In this document: positions 33,830 through 42,988 of the stretch, one piece after another | Layout of the letters: every line of letters starts with the position of its first letter | Numbering within the stretch: position 1 is the first letter of the stretch | Source of the DNA: Mycobacterium kyorinense | Lineage (GTDB): Bacteria > Actinomycetota > Actinomycetes > Mycobacteriales > Mycobacteriaceae | Assembly: GCF_001672775.1 (NCBI RefSeq) | Contig: NZ_LZKJ01000201.1 | Coordinates: forward strand, 1 to 59,018 | Direction: 5' to 3' | Length of the DNA: 59,018 nucleotides | Translations under genes and position numbers: made by a program | The notes under the pieces: generated by a model | The model's input: the letters and a program-made list of their open reading frames with translations, nothing else | What the model was told of the DNA's origin: nothing | Database searches by the model: none

Positions 33830-34489
33830 TCACGCCGTTGTAGTCTTCCAGGCCCGATCCCAACGATCGGTCGCCGCCACCTCGTTGAGCGGCTTGCGCC
33901 GCACCGGATGGTGCCCGCCGCTGGGCCAGCCCAGCGTCAGCAGAGTCGCGATCTTCCAGTCGTCAGGGATTCCGACCATGGATCGCAGTTGGTCCTCGCA
34001 GGACCCGTGCCACAGGGTGATCGCCGCGCCGAGGCCCTGTGCCCGCGCGGCGAGCAGAAAGTTCTGCACCGCGGGAAAAATCGAACCCCCCTGCTGTAGT
34101 TCGGTGGTTCCTCGCTGCGGCTGGACACAGAACAGCACCAGGACAGGCGCCTCACCGCCGACGCTCATGTGCTCCGCCATCGCCCGGAGCACGCGTGATT
34201 TGGGGTCGTCAGCTTCGCTGTCGGGCATCGAAATCGAATAAAACTCCGTCATCACGTCCCACGTCTTATGGGCCGCAGCTGTGATCACGTCGCGCAAGCT
34301 CTGCGATCTGAGGACGAGGAACTTCCATGGCTGCTGATTGCCTCCGGACGGAGCCCAGCTGGCCGCACGCAAACAGGTATCGATGGCCTCGTCGGAGACG
34401 GGTTCGTCGCGATAGCGGCGCACGGCCGACGCAGTCCGCATGACCTCCCACAAATCTGACGAGGTCGACAGCGGGGCTCGGCTGCTCAT
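33830..34489 (-). CDS. Nitroreductase family flavoprotein
   Basis: From the ATG at 34489 the product is 219 residues with the nitroreductase FMN pattern: RTASAVRRYRDEPVSDEAI, AASWAPSGGNQQPWKFLVL, IFPAVQNFLLAARAQGLGAA and LLTLGWPSGGHHPVRRKPL. It would use FMN and NAD(P)H to reduce nitro, quinone or enone groups. Its start overlaps the stop of the upstream oxidoreductase gene by four bases (ATGA), so the two are translationally coupled and probably act in one pathway. The 170 bases after it, up to the MPT64-like gene, hold only that gene's leader. Confidence 0.85.
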   Translation of the reverse strand: MSSRAPLSTSSDLWEVMRTASAVRRYRDEPVSDEAIDTCLRAASWAPSGGNQQPWKFLVLRSQSLRDVITAAAHKTWDVMTEFYSISMPDSEADDPKSRVLRAMAEHMSVGGEAPVLVLFCVQPQRGTTELQQGGSIFPAVQNFLLAARAQGLGAAITLWHGSCEDQLRSMVGIPDDWKIATLLTLGWPSGGHHPVRRKPLNEVAATDRWDRAWKTTTA

Positions 34490-35598
34490 ACCGGCATCGT
34501 GCGCGCGAGCACGCCTTGCCACGTACCGCCGCGGACGGGGCCGGTGACAAGCGGTAGATCCAAAGTCGACAACAGGCCCGGCGGTGCTGCGATGACCGCC
34601 GGAATGGCATTGAGTTCCCGCATCACCGTCGCATACGTCAAACCCCGCATATTGCTTCCCCGCCCGTGCATTTCGACGTCGACTGTGTACGTGGGCAGAC
34701 CGTCGACAATGACGCGGTAGCCCCCGTGCCGTGACGGATGTCGCGGCCAATCCGGCGCTGACCCTTCGCCCATCCGGGTGATGTGCTCCAGCACCACCCG
34801 CTCCTCACCGTCGACGATTCCTGCCAGCTTGAACCGCATCCCGCCCATCGTTCCTGGTTCGACCCACCCCGAGGCCACCTCGTAACGCTCTGTCGCCAAC
34901 CACTTTTCGATACTTGTATCGACGCGGTCGAGGGGCAGACCAAGGCCGTCGGCCACCAAATGCACCGTCGGCGCCCACAACGCGGCCAGGCGCGCAGTGT
35001 CGAACAACGGCGCGGGATGGTCTGGCGGGTGGCCGAATCCCATGAAGTCGAACATGATGTCGGGTTGGTTGATCGGGCCGTAATCGAGTATCTCGAGCAT
35101 CGTGATGGTGTCGACACGGCTGCTGAATCCCGTCATGGTCAACGCGATGACATCGTTGGCCCATCCGGGATCCACGCCACTGTTGAAGAAGCTCGTGCCG
35201 CCCTCCTGGCATGCCGCGGAAATGAGATCGACGGTCTGCTTGTCCGCGGCGGGCGGATAGCACATCGGGACCAGCGAGGTGCATACGACGTTCTTTCCTG
35301 CGCGAAGACAGCGGGCGATGTCCTGGGCCGCCTCGTGATACCGGTAGTCGCCCGATGCGAAGTAGGCGACCACGTCGGCGTCGAGAGACAGTGCGGCATC
35401 AACGTGGCGGGTCGCGACGACGCCCGTCGCGGGCATCCCGCACAGCTCGCCCGCGTCCTTGCCGTCCTTGGCCTCGGCATGCACGACGACGCCCACGAGG
35501 TCCAACCCGGGATGCGCGATCAGCGCGCGTAATGCGCCTACCCCGACTTGCCCGGGACCCCAGAGAATCACCCGCGGCTTACGCTGACAGTCCGTCAT
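34486..35598 (-). CDS. NAD(P)-dependent oxidoreductase, DapB/DAPDH-like
   Basis: From the ATG at 35598 (GGAAGGG five bases upstream) the product is 370 residues with a Rossmann start (RVILWGPGQVGVGALRAL, HPGLDLVGVVVHAEA) and NSGVDPGWANDVIAL, a motif shared with the paralogue at 1481-2566. It is the first gene of a two-gene operon with the nitroreductase and is transcribed divergently from an enoyl-CoA hydratase across a promoter region with two inverted repeats. It is probably a dehydrogenase or reductase in the local catabolic pathway; the substrate is unknown. Confidence 0.75.
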   Translation of the reverse strand: MTDCQRKPRVILWGPGQVGVGALRALIAHPGLDLVGVVVHAEAKDGKDAGELCGMPATGVVATRHVDAALSLDADVVAYFASGDYRYHEAAQDIARCLRAGKNVVCTSLVPMCYPPAADKQTVDLISAACQEGGTSFFNSGVDPGWANDVIALTMTGFSSRVDTITMLEILDYGPINQPDIMFDFMGFGHPPDHPAPLFDTARLAALWAPTVHLVADGLGLPLDRVDTSIEKWLATERYEVASGWVEPGTMGGMRFKLAGIVDGEERVVLEHITRMGEGSAPDWPRHPSRHGGYRVIVDGLPTYTVDVEMHGRGSNMRGLTYATVMRELNAIPAVIAAPPGLLSTLDLPLVTGPVRGGTWQGVLARTMPV

Positions 35599-35632
35599 GT
35601 GTGCCCTTCCCGGTCGACCCCGTCCGACCTGT

Positions 35633-35661
35633 GAGAACATACCTTCTCGGTTATCGATAAC
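35633..35661. promoter_or_regulatory. Two operator-like inverted repeats in a divergent promoter
   Basis: GAGAA (35633-35637) and TTCTC (35644-35648) flank six bases, the same geometry as the site at 56793-56808. Two bases further on is a perfect 12-base palindrome, GTTATCGATAAC (35650-35661). Both lie between the start codons of the 35598 (minus) and 35697 (plus) genes. Confidence 0.55.
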
Positions 35662-35696
35662 ACCATTGCCGCATCGGAAGAACCTTGGAGGAGACG

Positions 35697-36605
35697 ATGA
35701 GCGATTACGAGTTCTTGAAGTGGGAGACGTTCGACGACGGCCAGATCGTCCGAATCTCATTGAACCGTCCGGAGCAACGCAACGCGCAAAACCGCGGCAT
35801 GTTGGTCGAACTCGACGATGCCTTCGCCCGCGCCGAGGCCGACGACAACGTCCGCGTCGTCATCCTCGCCGGCGAGGGGCCGATGTTCTCTTCCGGCCAT
35901 GACATCGGCTCCAAGCAGGCCCGCGCTGAGTTCACCCCTGGACCGGGTCAACACCCGACAGCTGCCATCAACGGAGGGACCCGGCAGGGCGCGGAGAAGA
36001 TCATGCTTCAAGAGTGGCACTACTTCTTCCAGAACAACCTGCGCTGGCGAAACCTGCGCAAGATCACGATCGCGCAGGTCCATGGAGACGTGTTCTCCGC
36101 GGGCCTCATGCTGATCTGGGCATGCGACTTGATCGTGGGAAGTGAAGAGGTGCGCTTCGCCGACGTCGTCGGTACCCGGCTCGGTATGTGCGGCATGGAG
36201 TACTTCGGCCACCCATGGGAGTTCGGCCCCCGTCGCACCAAGGAACTGATGCTGACCGGCGACGCGATCGGCATCGAGGAGGCATACCGACTCGGCATGG
36301 TCAGCAAGATCTTCAAAAGAGAGGAGCTATCCGATCGCACACTCGAGATGGCCCGGCGCATCGCCACGGTGCCGACGATGGCGGCGCTACTCATCAAGGA
36401 GTCGGTCAACCAATCCGTGGACAACATGGGCTTCTATAACGCCCTGCAGTCTTGCTTCACCCTGCACCAACTGAACCACTCACACTGGGTCGGCGTACGC
36501 GACGACAAGCGTGCCACTGCCGGCGAGGAACAAGGAGTTCCGGATTGGCGAACCGCCCCCCCGATAGCGCTGTCGGTCAAAGACCAAGTGCGAGCCGACG
36601 CGTGA
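35697..36605 (+). CDS. Enoyl-CoA hydratase/isomerase family protein
   Basis: From the ATG at 35697 (GGAGGAG just upstream) the 302-residue product has crotonase motifs: ISLNRPEQRNAQNRGM, VILAGEGPMFSSGHDI (oxyanion-hole strand) and IAQVHGDVFSAGLMLIWACD. It is longer than the usual 260 residues because of an insertion after the first motif (SKQARAEFTPGPG, then INGGTRQGAEK). It would hydrate or isomerise an enoyl-CoA in the cytoplasm. It is a single-gene unit converging on the acyl-CoA dehydrogenase at 36613. Confidence 0.85.
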   Translation: MSDYEFLKWETFDDGQIVRISLNRPEQRNAQNRGMLVELDDAFARAEADDNVRVVILAGEGPMFSSGHDIGSKQARAEFTPGPGQHPTAAINGGTRQGAEKIMLQEWHYFFQNNLRWRNLRKITIAQVHGDVFSAGLMLIWACDLIVGSEEVRFADVVGTRLGMCGMEYFGHPWEFGPRRTKELMLTGDAIGIEEAYRLGMVSKIFKREELSDRTLEMARRIATVPTMAALLIKESVNQSVDNMGFYNALQSCFTLHQLNHSHWVGVRDDKRATAGEEQGVPDWRTAPPIALSVKDQVRADA

Positions 36606-36612
36606 CAGCCGT

Positions 36613-37632
36613 TCAGTTGGCCACGACGCCGTAACGGGCATCCGCGACCCGGTCGAGGGCCACAGCCGACTCCCCGTACACCAGGGCCCAGCCGCGGACC
36701 CGGCGATAGTACAGCTGGATGTCACCTTCCATGCCGAACCCGTAGCCGCCATGGATATGCAGACTGCGCTGTGTCGCATCGCGCGCGGTCTCGTATGCGA
36801 ACGCAAATGCCATAGCCGCCAATTCGGTGACGCGCTCCGGCTCGTCGGCGAACGCGCACGCCGCCTCGAACGCCAGCAACAGCGAGCCGTCGGCCGCAGT
36901 GGCACTGTCCGCCAAGGGATGTGACACCGCCTGAAAAGATCCGATCGGGGCCCCAAAGGCTTGCCGCTGCTTGGCGTACGCGACACCCAACTCGACGGCT
37001 CTCTTCGCCGCGCCCGAGAGCGCCGAAGAGGTCAGGGCGAGCCACAAATCCAATGCATCGGAGAACATCCGCCGTGCGTCGTCCCCCTGAGCAAGAACCA
37101 CCGCGTCGTCCTCGACAGCGATATCGGCCAGCGGAAGTGATCCGTGATTCCGCACGAGTCGACGGTTGCCGCCGAGCGGCACCGCGATGAGGCGCTCGTC
37201 GACAAGAGCCACCACCGCGTCCGCCACGGCCCCGCCGGGTACGAGCCCGAGCACGCGTCCGCATGCGACGCGCGGCGCGAAGCTGACGAGCTTGTCACCC
37301 GACATGGCCTCGGCCAGCAGTCCCGCCCCGCTATCACCAGATTGCGCGAGCAGCCTGGCTGCAACTTGGGCTTCGATCACGGGGGCCGATGCGACCGCAC
37401 GGCCGTACTGTTCGGCGATCAAGGCCAGTTCGAGCTCAGAGGCACCCCAGCCGCCCGCGGCCTCGCCGACGGCCATCTCCACCGCACCCGTCTCCAGCAG
37501 TGCCTTCCACAGCCTGGGGTCGAAACCCAGTGGTTCCGCTGCCCGGACACGCTGCGACGTCGACTCGCGCGCATACATCGCGGCGAACGAGTCGACGAGC
37601 TGGCGCTGTTCGGCGGTAAGACTCAAGTCCAC
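36613..37632 (-). CDS. Acyl-CoA dehydrogenase, short (FadE-type, possible heteromer subunit)
   Basis: The 339-residue protein starts MDLSLTAEQRQLVDSFAAMYAR and carries the conserved YAKQRQAFGAPIGSFQAVSH segment and HIHGGYGFGMEGDIQLYYRR. It is shorter than the 380-400 residues of complete enzymes, and its middle domain (ALPLADIAVED) is condensed. In mycobacteria such short FadE proteins often pair with a longer one to make an alpha2beta2 enzyme. The divergently transcribed acyl-CoA dehydrogenase at 37736 is the obvious partner. The shared intergenic region holds a 24-bp palindrome. Confidence 0.8.
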   Translation of the reverse strand: MDLSLTAEQRQLVDSFAAMYARESTSQRVRAAEPLGFDPRLWKALLETGAVEMAVGEAAGGWGASELELALIAEQYGRAVASAPVIEAQVAARLLAQSGDSGAGLLAEAMSGDKLVSFAPRVACGRVLGLVPGGAVADAVVALVDERLIAVPLGGNRRLVRNHGSLPLADIAVEDDAVVLAQGDDARRMFSDALDLWLALTSSALSGAAKRAVELGVAYAKQRQAFGAPIGSFQAVSHPLADSATAADGSLLLAFEAACAFADEPERVTELAAMAFAFAYETARDATQRSLHIHGGYGFGMEGDIQLYYRRVRGWALVYGESAVALDRVADARYGVVAN

Positions 37633-37659
37633 ACTCGCGTCCCATCACATGCGGATATG

Positions 37660-37683
37660 GTTACTCTCACAAATGAGAGTAAC
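37660..37683. promoter_or_regulatory. 24-bp perfect palindromic operator between two acyl-CoA dehydrogenase genes
   Basis: GTTACTCTCA (37660-37669) and TGAGAGTAAC (37674-37683) are perfect 10-base arms around CAAA. It lies 28 bases from the minus-strand start and 53 from the plus-strand start, so one bound TetR-type dimer could control both genes. TGAGAGTAA recurs at 48579. Confidence 0.75.
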
Positions 37684-37735
37684 ATTATCGCGCGTACCGC
37701 CCCGGCCCGGCTGTGAGACAGATTGGTTCTGATCC

Positions 37736-38896
37736 ATGCACTTTCAGCTCGACGCCAACACCGAGGCATACCGCGACGGAGTGCGCAGCTACCTCGGAAA
37801 AGTGATGACGCCCGAGTCCGAGGAACGGATCTACCGCAGCGGCGTTTCCCATGACGACGATTTCGCCAAGGGGCTGGTCGACGAAGGTTATTTCGCCCCA
37901 AGCTGGCCGACCGAATTCGGCGGCCAGAACCGCGATGCATGGGATGAGCAGGTCCTCCGAGAGGAACTCATGCGGGCGGAAGCACCCATGTACCTGTCGG
38001 AGACCACTCGAATGGTGGCGTCGATCATCCGCGCGGTTGGCGCGCCGAAGATGAAGGACCGCATTCTCGGGGGCGCGATGAAGGGCGATATCACGATTGC
38101 ACTCGGGTTCACCGAACCCGAATGCGGCTCGGACGTCGCCGCGGCGACCACGAAGGCCGTGCGCGAGGGCGACGAATGGGTCATCAACGGCTCCAAGATG
38201 TTTACCACAAATGGCCACATCGCCGACTACGTATTCCTGCTGGCACGCACGAGTCCTGACAAGCCCAAGCACAAGGGACTCACGATGTTCCTCGTCCCGC
38301 TCGACTCTGAGGGCTTCGAAGCCCAGGCGGTATGGACGCTCTCGGGCGAACGCACGAACATCACGTTCTATAGCGACGTCCGCGTTTCAGACGAGTGGCG
38401 CCTCGGCGATGTCGACGCCGGCTGGCAGGTGATGGGGCTGTCGCTGCAGGACGAGCACGCATCCGGGTGGGGGCCGCATATTTCTCGGCTGCTGCAGCAC
38501 GTCGAGCAGTGGGCGGAGAGCACTCAAGCCGACGACGGGTCGCCACAGCTTGCGAAGACAGACGTGCGGCGGCGAATCGCGAGGGTGGCAATGGAAGACG
38601 AGGTTTCGAGGCTTCTCCTTCGTCGCTGCGTCTGGATGACCGAGACCGGCCAGAACCCGGTAGCGGAGGGACCGATGTCCAAAGTGTTCAGCACCGAAGC
38701 GCTCGTGCGCGCCAGTCAGGACGTCATGGAACTAGTAGGGCCAGACGCGGCGCGGAGCTACTTCGAGCCGACGGCCCCAGAGCAAGGCCGCTTCGAATAC
38801 CTCGTGCGGTTCGCGTTGGGCACCACAATCTACGCGGGCACAAGCGAAGTTCAGCGCTCCATCATCGCGCAGCGCGGGTTGGGGCTACCCCGTTAG
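37736..38896 (+). CDS. Acyl-CoA dehydrogenase
   Basis: The 386-residue enzyme has the full fold: EGYFAPSWPTEFGGQNRDAW (N-terminal helices), ALGFTEPECGSDVAAATTKA (FAD/substrate loop), INGSKMFTTNGHIADYVFLLART and the C-terminal GTTIYAGTSEVQRSIIAQRG. It would oxidise an acyl-CoA to the enoyl-CoA, passing electrons to ETF. The divergent short FadE at 36613 is a likely partner. Its last 12 bases overlap the 3' end of the converging TetR gene. Confidence 0.85.
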   Translation: MHFQLDANTEAYRDGVRSYLGKVMTPESEERIYRSGVSHDDDFAKGLVDEGYFAPSWPTEFGGQNRDAWDEQVLREELMRAEAPMYLSETTRMVASIIRAVGAPKMKDRILGGAMKGDITIALGFTEPECGSDVAAATTKAVREGDEWVINGSKMFTTNGHIADYVFLLARTSPDKPKHKGLTMFLVPLDSEGFEAQAVWTLSGERTNITFYSDVRVSDEWRLGDVDAGWQVMGLSLQDEHASGWGPHISRLLQHVEQWAESTQADDGSPQLAKTDVRRRIARVAMEDEVSRLLLRRCVWMTETGQNPVAEGPMSKVFSTEALVRASQDVMELVGPDAARSYFEPTAPEQGRFEYLVRFALGTTIYAGTSEVQRSIIAQRGLGLPR

Positions 38897-39679
38897 CTTT
38901 CGAGGCTTGCGAGCCGTTGTTCGCTTCGCCACAGACTTGGCAGTCATGGCCTTCGGCTTGGCCGAACCTGCCGGGGGCGTCAGGGCTTGTTTGCACCAGG
39001 CCCATAACTGATCCTCAGCAAGTTCTGCACCCTTGACCCCCAAGTGGAACACTCCGATTTGGGCAAGTGCGATGAGCGTCGAGTTCAGCAGCGTGGTCAA
39101 CTGCGCTGGCGTCAAGTCTTTTCGGATCAACCCGGCACGCGAGCACGCGGTGAGGATCTTCGTCAGCAGCTTCTGGTGCGGCTCCCAGATCTTCGCGAAG
39201 TCGGCTGGCCGCTCAATCTCCAAGCTCAAGTTGTAGATCGTCATCACTCGGCCGCCAATCGCCTCGGATGACTCGGCTCGCGACAGAAACCCGCGACAGA
39301 ACGCCTCGAGTTGTTCCATTGGGCCATCCGCCATTGCCACCTCATGGCGGATCGCTTCGATGAACTGACTCGTCGCGTTCTCGTAAAGCGCAAGCAGGAG
39401 CTCTTCCTTGCCCGCGAAGTGCTGATAGAACGCGCGCAGGCTCAGGTTCGACCGATCGATCAGAGTCTGGATGGTGAAGTCGGCGCGACCCGACTCTTCC
39501 ACCAACTCCAGGGCGGTGGCAAGGAATCTCGAGCTGCGTGCCAGCGCACGGGCTCGGGCGGCGGAAAGGCGCCGCTCGATCGTTCGCTCCTGCCAGCTCG
39601 TCGGCACCTCGTCGAGGTCGGTGTCGACGACCTCCAGGCTGGCTTCGGTGTCCTGCGCGGGGCGCTTCTTAGCAGTCAT
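38885..39679 (-). CDS. TetR-family transcriptional regulator
   Basis: The 264-residue protein has a TetR helix-turn-helix at about residues 50-95 (ALELVEESGRADFTIQTL, LSLRAFYQHFAGKEELLLAL) and a C-terminal ligand and dimer domain. It is longer than most TetR proteins (about 200): an acidic 30-residue lead (EASLEVVDTDLDEVPTSW) precedes the DNA-binding domain and a Lys/Ala-rich tail follows (PAGSAKPKAMTAKSVAKR). It is the only regulator in the catabolic island and the natural candidate to bind the TGAGAA/TGAGAG repeats there, including the half-sites before its own start. Confidence 0.85.
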   Translation of the reverse strand: MTAKKRPAQDTEASLEVVDTDLDEVPTSWQERTIERRLSAARARALARSSRFLATALELVEESGRADFTIQTLIDRSNLSLRAFYQHFAGKEELLLALYENATSQFIEAIRHEVAMADGPMEQLEAFCRGFLSRAESSEAIGGRVMTIYNLSLEIERPADFAKIWEPHQKLLTKILTACSRAGLIRKDLTPAQLTTLLNSTLIALAQIGVFHLGVKGAELAEDQLWAWCKQALTPPAGSAKPKAMTAKSVAKRTTARKPRKLTG

Positions 39680-39685
39680 GATTGC

Positions 39686-39811
39686 TTGAGAATACGCGTT
39701 GCCAGGCGAATCCGCTCAGCTCCCTACACAGGTATGTTGATCCACTTGGCTGACGCCGCCCGACGCAAAGCGGCGGTGCGCCCATGCGGTACCCTGGAAA
39801 CGGATATTCTC
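39686..39811. promoter_or_regulatory. Two separated operator half-sites between tetR and the amidohydrolase gene
   Basis: TTGAGAATA (39686-39694) lies seven bases from the tetR start, and ATATTCTC (39804-39811) about 58 bases from the amidohydrolase start. Together they equal the two halves of the intact site at 56793-56808 but are about 110 bases apart. Confidence 0.4.
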
Positions 39812-39869
39812 GTCTAGGGGAAATTCGCGTTTCGTAGGTGAAGCGAGAAGCCCTCGAAGGAGTGCAGCG

Positions 39870-41057
39870 TTGAGCACAGACATCCGAATTGTCTCGCCGG
39901 ACGACCATTTGGTAGAGCCTGCCGATCTGTGGACCAGCCGACTGCCTGAGCGCTATCGCGACATCGGCCCACGGATCGTTCGTACCCGCGGGCGGATGGA
40001 TCCGTCTGTGACTTCTGATGTCGCGTTCGTCGAAGACGACGAGGGTCGCGACGCCGACATCTGGCACTACGAAGATGCAGTCATCCCGATCCCGCTCATC
40101 AGTGCGGCCGCCGGCTATGAACTCGACGAGCTCACCACCGACCCGATCACCTACGACGAGATGCGTCCGGGTTGCTTTCGCCCGGCAGACCGGCTCGCCG
40201 ATATGGACATCGCCGGCATCGAGGCTTCGGCATGTTTCCCCAACACACTCGTCCGCTTCTGCGGCCAACGCTTCCTGTACGGCAAGGACAAGGAGCTTGC
40301 CAAGCTTTGCGTTGAGGCCTACAACGACTTCCAAATCGATGAGTGGGGCGGCAGCTCGAACGGCCGGCTGATCCCGCTTGGCATCATCCCGCTCTGGGAC
40401 GTCGAGCTCGCCGCAAAGGAGGTCGACAGGGTGGCCGCGCGTGGCATGCACGCGGTGTGCTTCTCCGAACTACCCGCACGTCTCGATCTGCCGTCCATTC
40501 ACACCGACTACTGGGATCCGTTCTTCGCCGCGTGCGAGCGAAACCAGGTCGGCATCATGCTGCACATCGGGTCGAGCTCGTCGCTCACCAAATCCTCTCC
40601 CGACTCTCCGCATGTCGTCACCAGTGCGCTGATGGCGGTCAACTGCACCATCGCAATGGTGGACTGGCTGTTCTCCGGCAAGCTCAAGCAATTCCCGAAC
40701 CTCAAGCTCGCGTTCGCCGAGGCGCAAGCGGGCTGGATCCCCTACTACCTGCAACGCGTCGACGAGGTTTGGGAAGACCGGCGGGCATGGGGCGGGATCC
40801 ACCCGCTGCTGACAGAGCCACCGAGTACTCAAGTGCCTGGCCGCGTGTGGTTCTCCACGTTCGGCGATCCTGTCGCTTTCCGCATCCTCGACCTAGTCGG
40901 TGAGGACCAGCTCATGTTCGAGACCGACTACCCGCACAACGACACCAACTGGCCGCACAGCATCGAGGTCGCCAACAAGGCGACGGAGGGCCTGGACGAG
41001 GAAACTAAGCGCAAAGTTCTGTCCACCAACGCCAAGACATTCTTTGGCATGGCCTAG
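39870..41057 (+). CDS. Amidohydrolase-family TIM-barrel metalloenzyme (amidohydrolase 2)
   Basis: The 395-residue protein starts at a TTG with GAAGGAG seven bases upstream. SPDDHLVEPADLW near the N-terminus has the DxH-like metal-binding start of amidohydrolase-2 enzymes, LHIGSSSS gives a strand-5 His, and MFETDYPHNDTNWPHS the terminal Asp. Relatives include decarboxylases and hydrolases of ring-cleavage products (ACMSD-like). In acyl-CoA islands of mycobacteria these proteins are frequent but unassigned. A second intact member lies at 56828 and a broken one at 46595. Confidence 0.8.
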   Translation: MSTDIRIVSPDDHLVEPADLWTSRLPERYRDIGPRIVRTRGRMDPSVTSDVAFVEDDEGRDADIWHYEDAVIPIPLISAAAGYELDELTTDPITYDEMRPGCFRPADRLADMDIAGIEASACFPNTLVRFCGQRFLYGKDKELAKLCVEAYNDFQIDEWGGSSNGRLIPLGIIPLWDVELAAKEVDRVAARGMHAVCFSELPARLDLPSIHTDYWDPFFAACERNQVGIMLHIGSSSSLTKSSPDSPHVVTSALMAVNCTIAMVDWLFSGKLKQFPNLKLAFAEAQAGWIPYYLQRVDEVWEDRRAWGGIHPLLTEPPSTQVPGRVWFSTFGDPVAFRILDLVGEDQLMFETDYPHNDTNWPHSIEVANKATEGLDEETKRKVLSTNAKTFFGMA

Positions 41058-41075
41058 CACTCCGGAGGTGCTGCG

Positions 41076-41900
41076 CTACAGTGCCTTCCAGTTCGGCTGA
41101 CGCTTCTCAAGGAAAGCACGTGGTCCCTCGATAGCATCCTTCGTCAGGGCCACCTTCATGCGGTAGTTCTCGGCGAGCAGTTCAGCTTCGTAGATGGGCA
41201 GGGTCAGCCCTTTGCGCACCGCCATGCGCGAACCCCTTACCGCCAGCGGCGCATTCGAGTTCACGATCTCAGCGATCTCCCACGCCCGATCCATGAGCGC
41301 GTCATGGGCTACCACTTCGGTGAAGACTCCCAAGTCGTATGCACGCTGCGCGTCGAGTTGCTCGTGCTTGCCCATCAAGATCAGCCGCATCGCCACGGGT
41401 AGCGGCAGGATCCGTGCGAGCCTGACCCCTTCGCGCCCGGAACTTACGCCGATGCTGACATGTGGATCCATCAGCGTCGCGCGCTCGGACGCGATGGTGA
41501 TGTCGGCGGTGGTAACCAAGTCCATCCCGGCACCGCAGGCGATGCCGTTCACCGCACAGATGATCGGCTTGGTCATCTGAAGCCAGGGCGGTGTCGCCTC
41601 CTGCGGCGCGTCCCACTGCCGCATCGAGCTGAGGATGGGCTCCCCCTGGTTGTCGATCCCCGCCGCGTTCTCCATGTCGTGGTCCGCAGCCTTGTTGACG
41701 TCGGCGCCGACGCAGAGCGCGCGGCCAGCGCCGGTGATGATGACCGTCCAGATATCTTGGAAACGCTCGATTTCGGCATACACCCCGGCGAGCTCTGCGA
41801 TCATCTCGTCGTTAATGGCGTTGAGGACCTCAGGTCGGTTCAGCGTCACGCACGCGGTGTGACCCCGCACCTCGAATTCGATGGTGTCGTAATCCGTCAC
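41076..41900 (-). CDS. Enoyl-CoA hydratase/isomerase family protein
   Basis: The 274-residue crotonase has VTLNRPEVLNAINDEM, VIITGAGRALCVGADV (oxyanion hole), KPIICAVNGIACGAGMDLVT and DPHVSIGVSSGREGVRL. It is the last gene of a four-gene minus-strand operon (aldolase, TauD dioxygenase, 2-hydroxyacid dehydrogenase, this gene) and overlaps the dehydrogenase stop by four bases. An insertion after the oxyanion motif (NKAADHDMENAAGIDNQG) suggests a tailored substrate pocket. Confidence 0.85.
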   Translation of the reverse strand: MTDYDTIEFEVRGHTACVTLNRPEVLNAINDEMIAELAGVYAEIERFQDIWTVIITGAGRALCVGADVNKAADHDMENAAGIDNQGEPILSSMRQWDAPQEATPPWLQMTKPIICAVNGIACGAGMDLVTTADITIASERATLMDPHVSIGVSSGREGVRLARILPLPVAMRLILMGKHEQLDAQRAYDLGVFTEVVAHDALMDRAWEIAEIVNSNAPLAVRGSRMAVRKGLTLPIYEAELLAENYRMKVALTKDAIEGPRAFLEKRQPNWKAL

Positions 41901-42988
41901 CTGCTGGGGCTCTCTTTCTCCAAAGCCGTTGCAGTGCTGGGTCGAAACCCGAAGATCTCATTGAATTTCTCACAGTAGCGCGGCCAGGCATCGGGATTCA
42001 GCAGCCTGGGCGGCAAGCGGCCCTCGAAGATCGCCTGCCATTGGGTCGCGGTGGCGATGGCAATGTCGCGGGCGGCTTCGGTGGTGATGCCTGCGACGTG
42101 GGGAGTGGCGACGACGTTGTCGAGGTGTAGCAACGGATTGTCGGGCCGCGGCGGCTCTTCGTGGAAGACATCGAGGCCCGCCCCTGCAATGCCCCCGGTG
42201 ACCAAGGCGTCGTACAGCGCGGCTTCATCGTGAACGGCACCGCGGGCGGTGGTGATGAAGAACGCCGACGGCTTCATTGCGGCGAACTGCGCGGAACCGA
42301 ACAAGCCATGTGTCTCGGCCGTGAGTGGGCACGTAACCTGAACGAAATCGGAACGCTCGACCAGCTCGTCGAGCTGGACCAAGCTCACCCCGCGCTGGGC
42401 AGCGCTCGCTTCGTCGACATACGGATCGTAAGCCAAGATCTCCATCCCGAACGGCGCGCACAACTCCACCAGGCGCCTGCCGATGGCGCCGAGACCGACC
42501 ACGCCGAGCGTCTTTCCGAGCAGCTGACTTCCCCGCAAGCCCTGGCGGTCGCGGAGCGGCCCGCGGCGTAGCGCACGGTCGGCGCCGGTGATCCTTTTGG
42601 CAAGATCGAGCATGAAGCCGAGCGCGTGTTCGGCGACGGCCTCTGCGCCCGGACCGGAGTTGTTGCACACCGCGATCCCGGCCCGTGTACACGCCTCGAC
42701 GTCGATCACGTCATAACCGGCGCCGGCCGAACAGACAGCCAGCAGCTGCTCGCAGCGTTGGACCAGGGCAGGCCCCACCAACCACTGTTCGCCGTCGGGC
42801 AAGGATGCCACATCGGTGCGCGTGGCGACTTGGTATCCATGGGCGGATTCCATCAGCGCCCAACCATCTTCAGCCGGAGCCGTCAGGTCGAGTTTGATGA
42901 CGTCGATATCGGCCGCCTCAAGAATGTGCCCGGCGACGGGGTCGGTCCATCGCTCGTAGACGAGCTTGGGAGTGCAGCCCTCGCTCAT
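41897..42988 (-). CDS. D-2-hydroxyacid dehydrogenase (NAD-binding)
   Basis: The 363-residue enzyme shows the D-isomer-specific 2-hydroxyacid dehydrogenase pattern: LGVVGLGAIGRRLVELCAPF (NAD fold), FITTARGAVHDEAAL (substrate Arg), GAGLDVFHEEPP (Glu) and NVVATPHVAGIT (catalytic His). It would interconvert a 2-hydroxyacid and a 2-keto acid. It overlaps the TauD gene upstream and the hydratase downstream by four bases each, so the three are translationally coupled. It may oxidise or reduce the product of the HpcH/HpaI aldolase. Confidence 0.85.
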   Translation of the reverse strand: MSEGCTPKLVYERWTDPVAGHILEAADIDVIKLDLTAPAEDGWALMESAHGYQVATRTDVASLPDGEQWLVGPALVQRCEQLLAVCSAGAGYDVIDVEACTRAGIAVCNNSGPGAEAVAEHALGFMLDLAKRITGADRALRRGPLRDRQGLRGSQLLGKTLGVVGLGAIGRRLVELCAPFGMEILAYDPYVDEASAAQRGVSLVQLDELVERSDFVQVTCPLTAETHGLFGSAQFAAMKPSAFFITTARGAVHDEAALYDALVTGGIAGAGLDVFHEEPPRPDNPLLHLDNVVATPHVAGITTEAARDIAIATATQWQAIFEGRLPPRLLNPDAWPRYCEKFNEIFGFRPSTATALEKESPSR

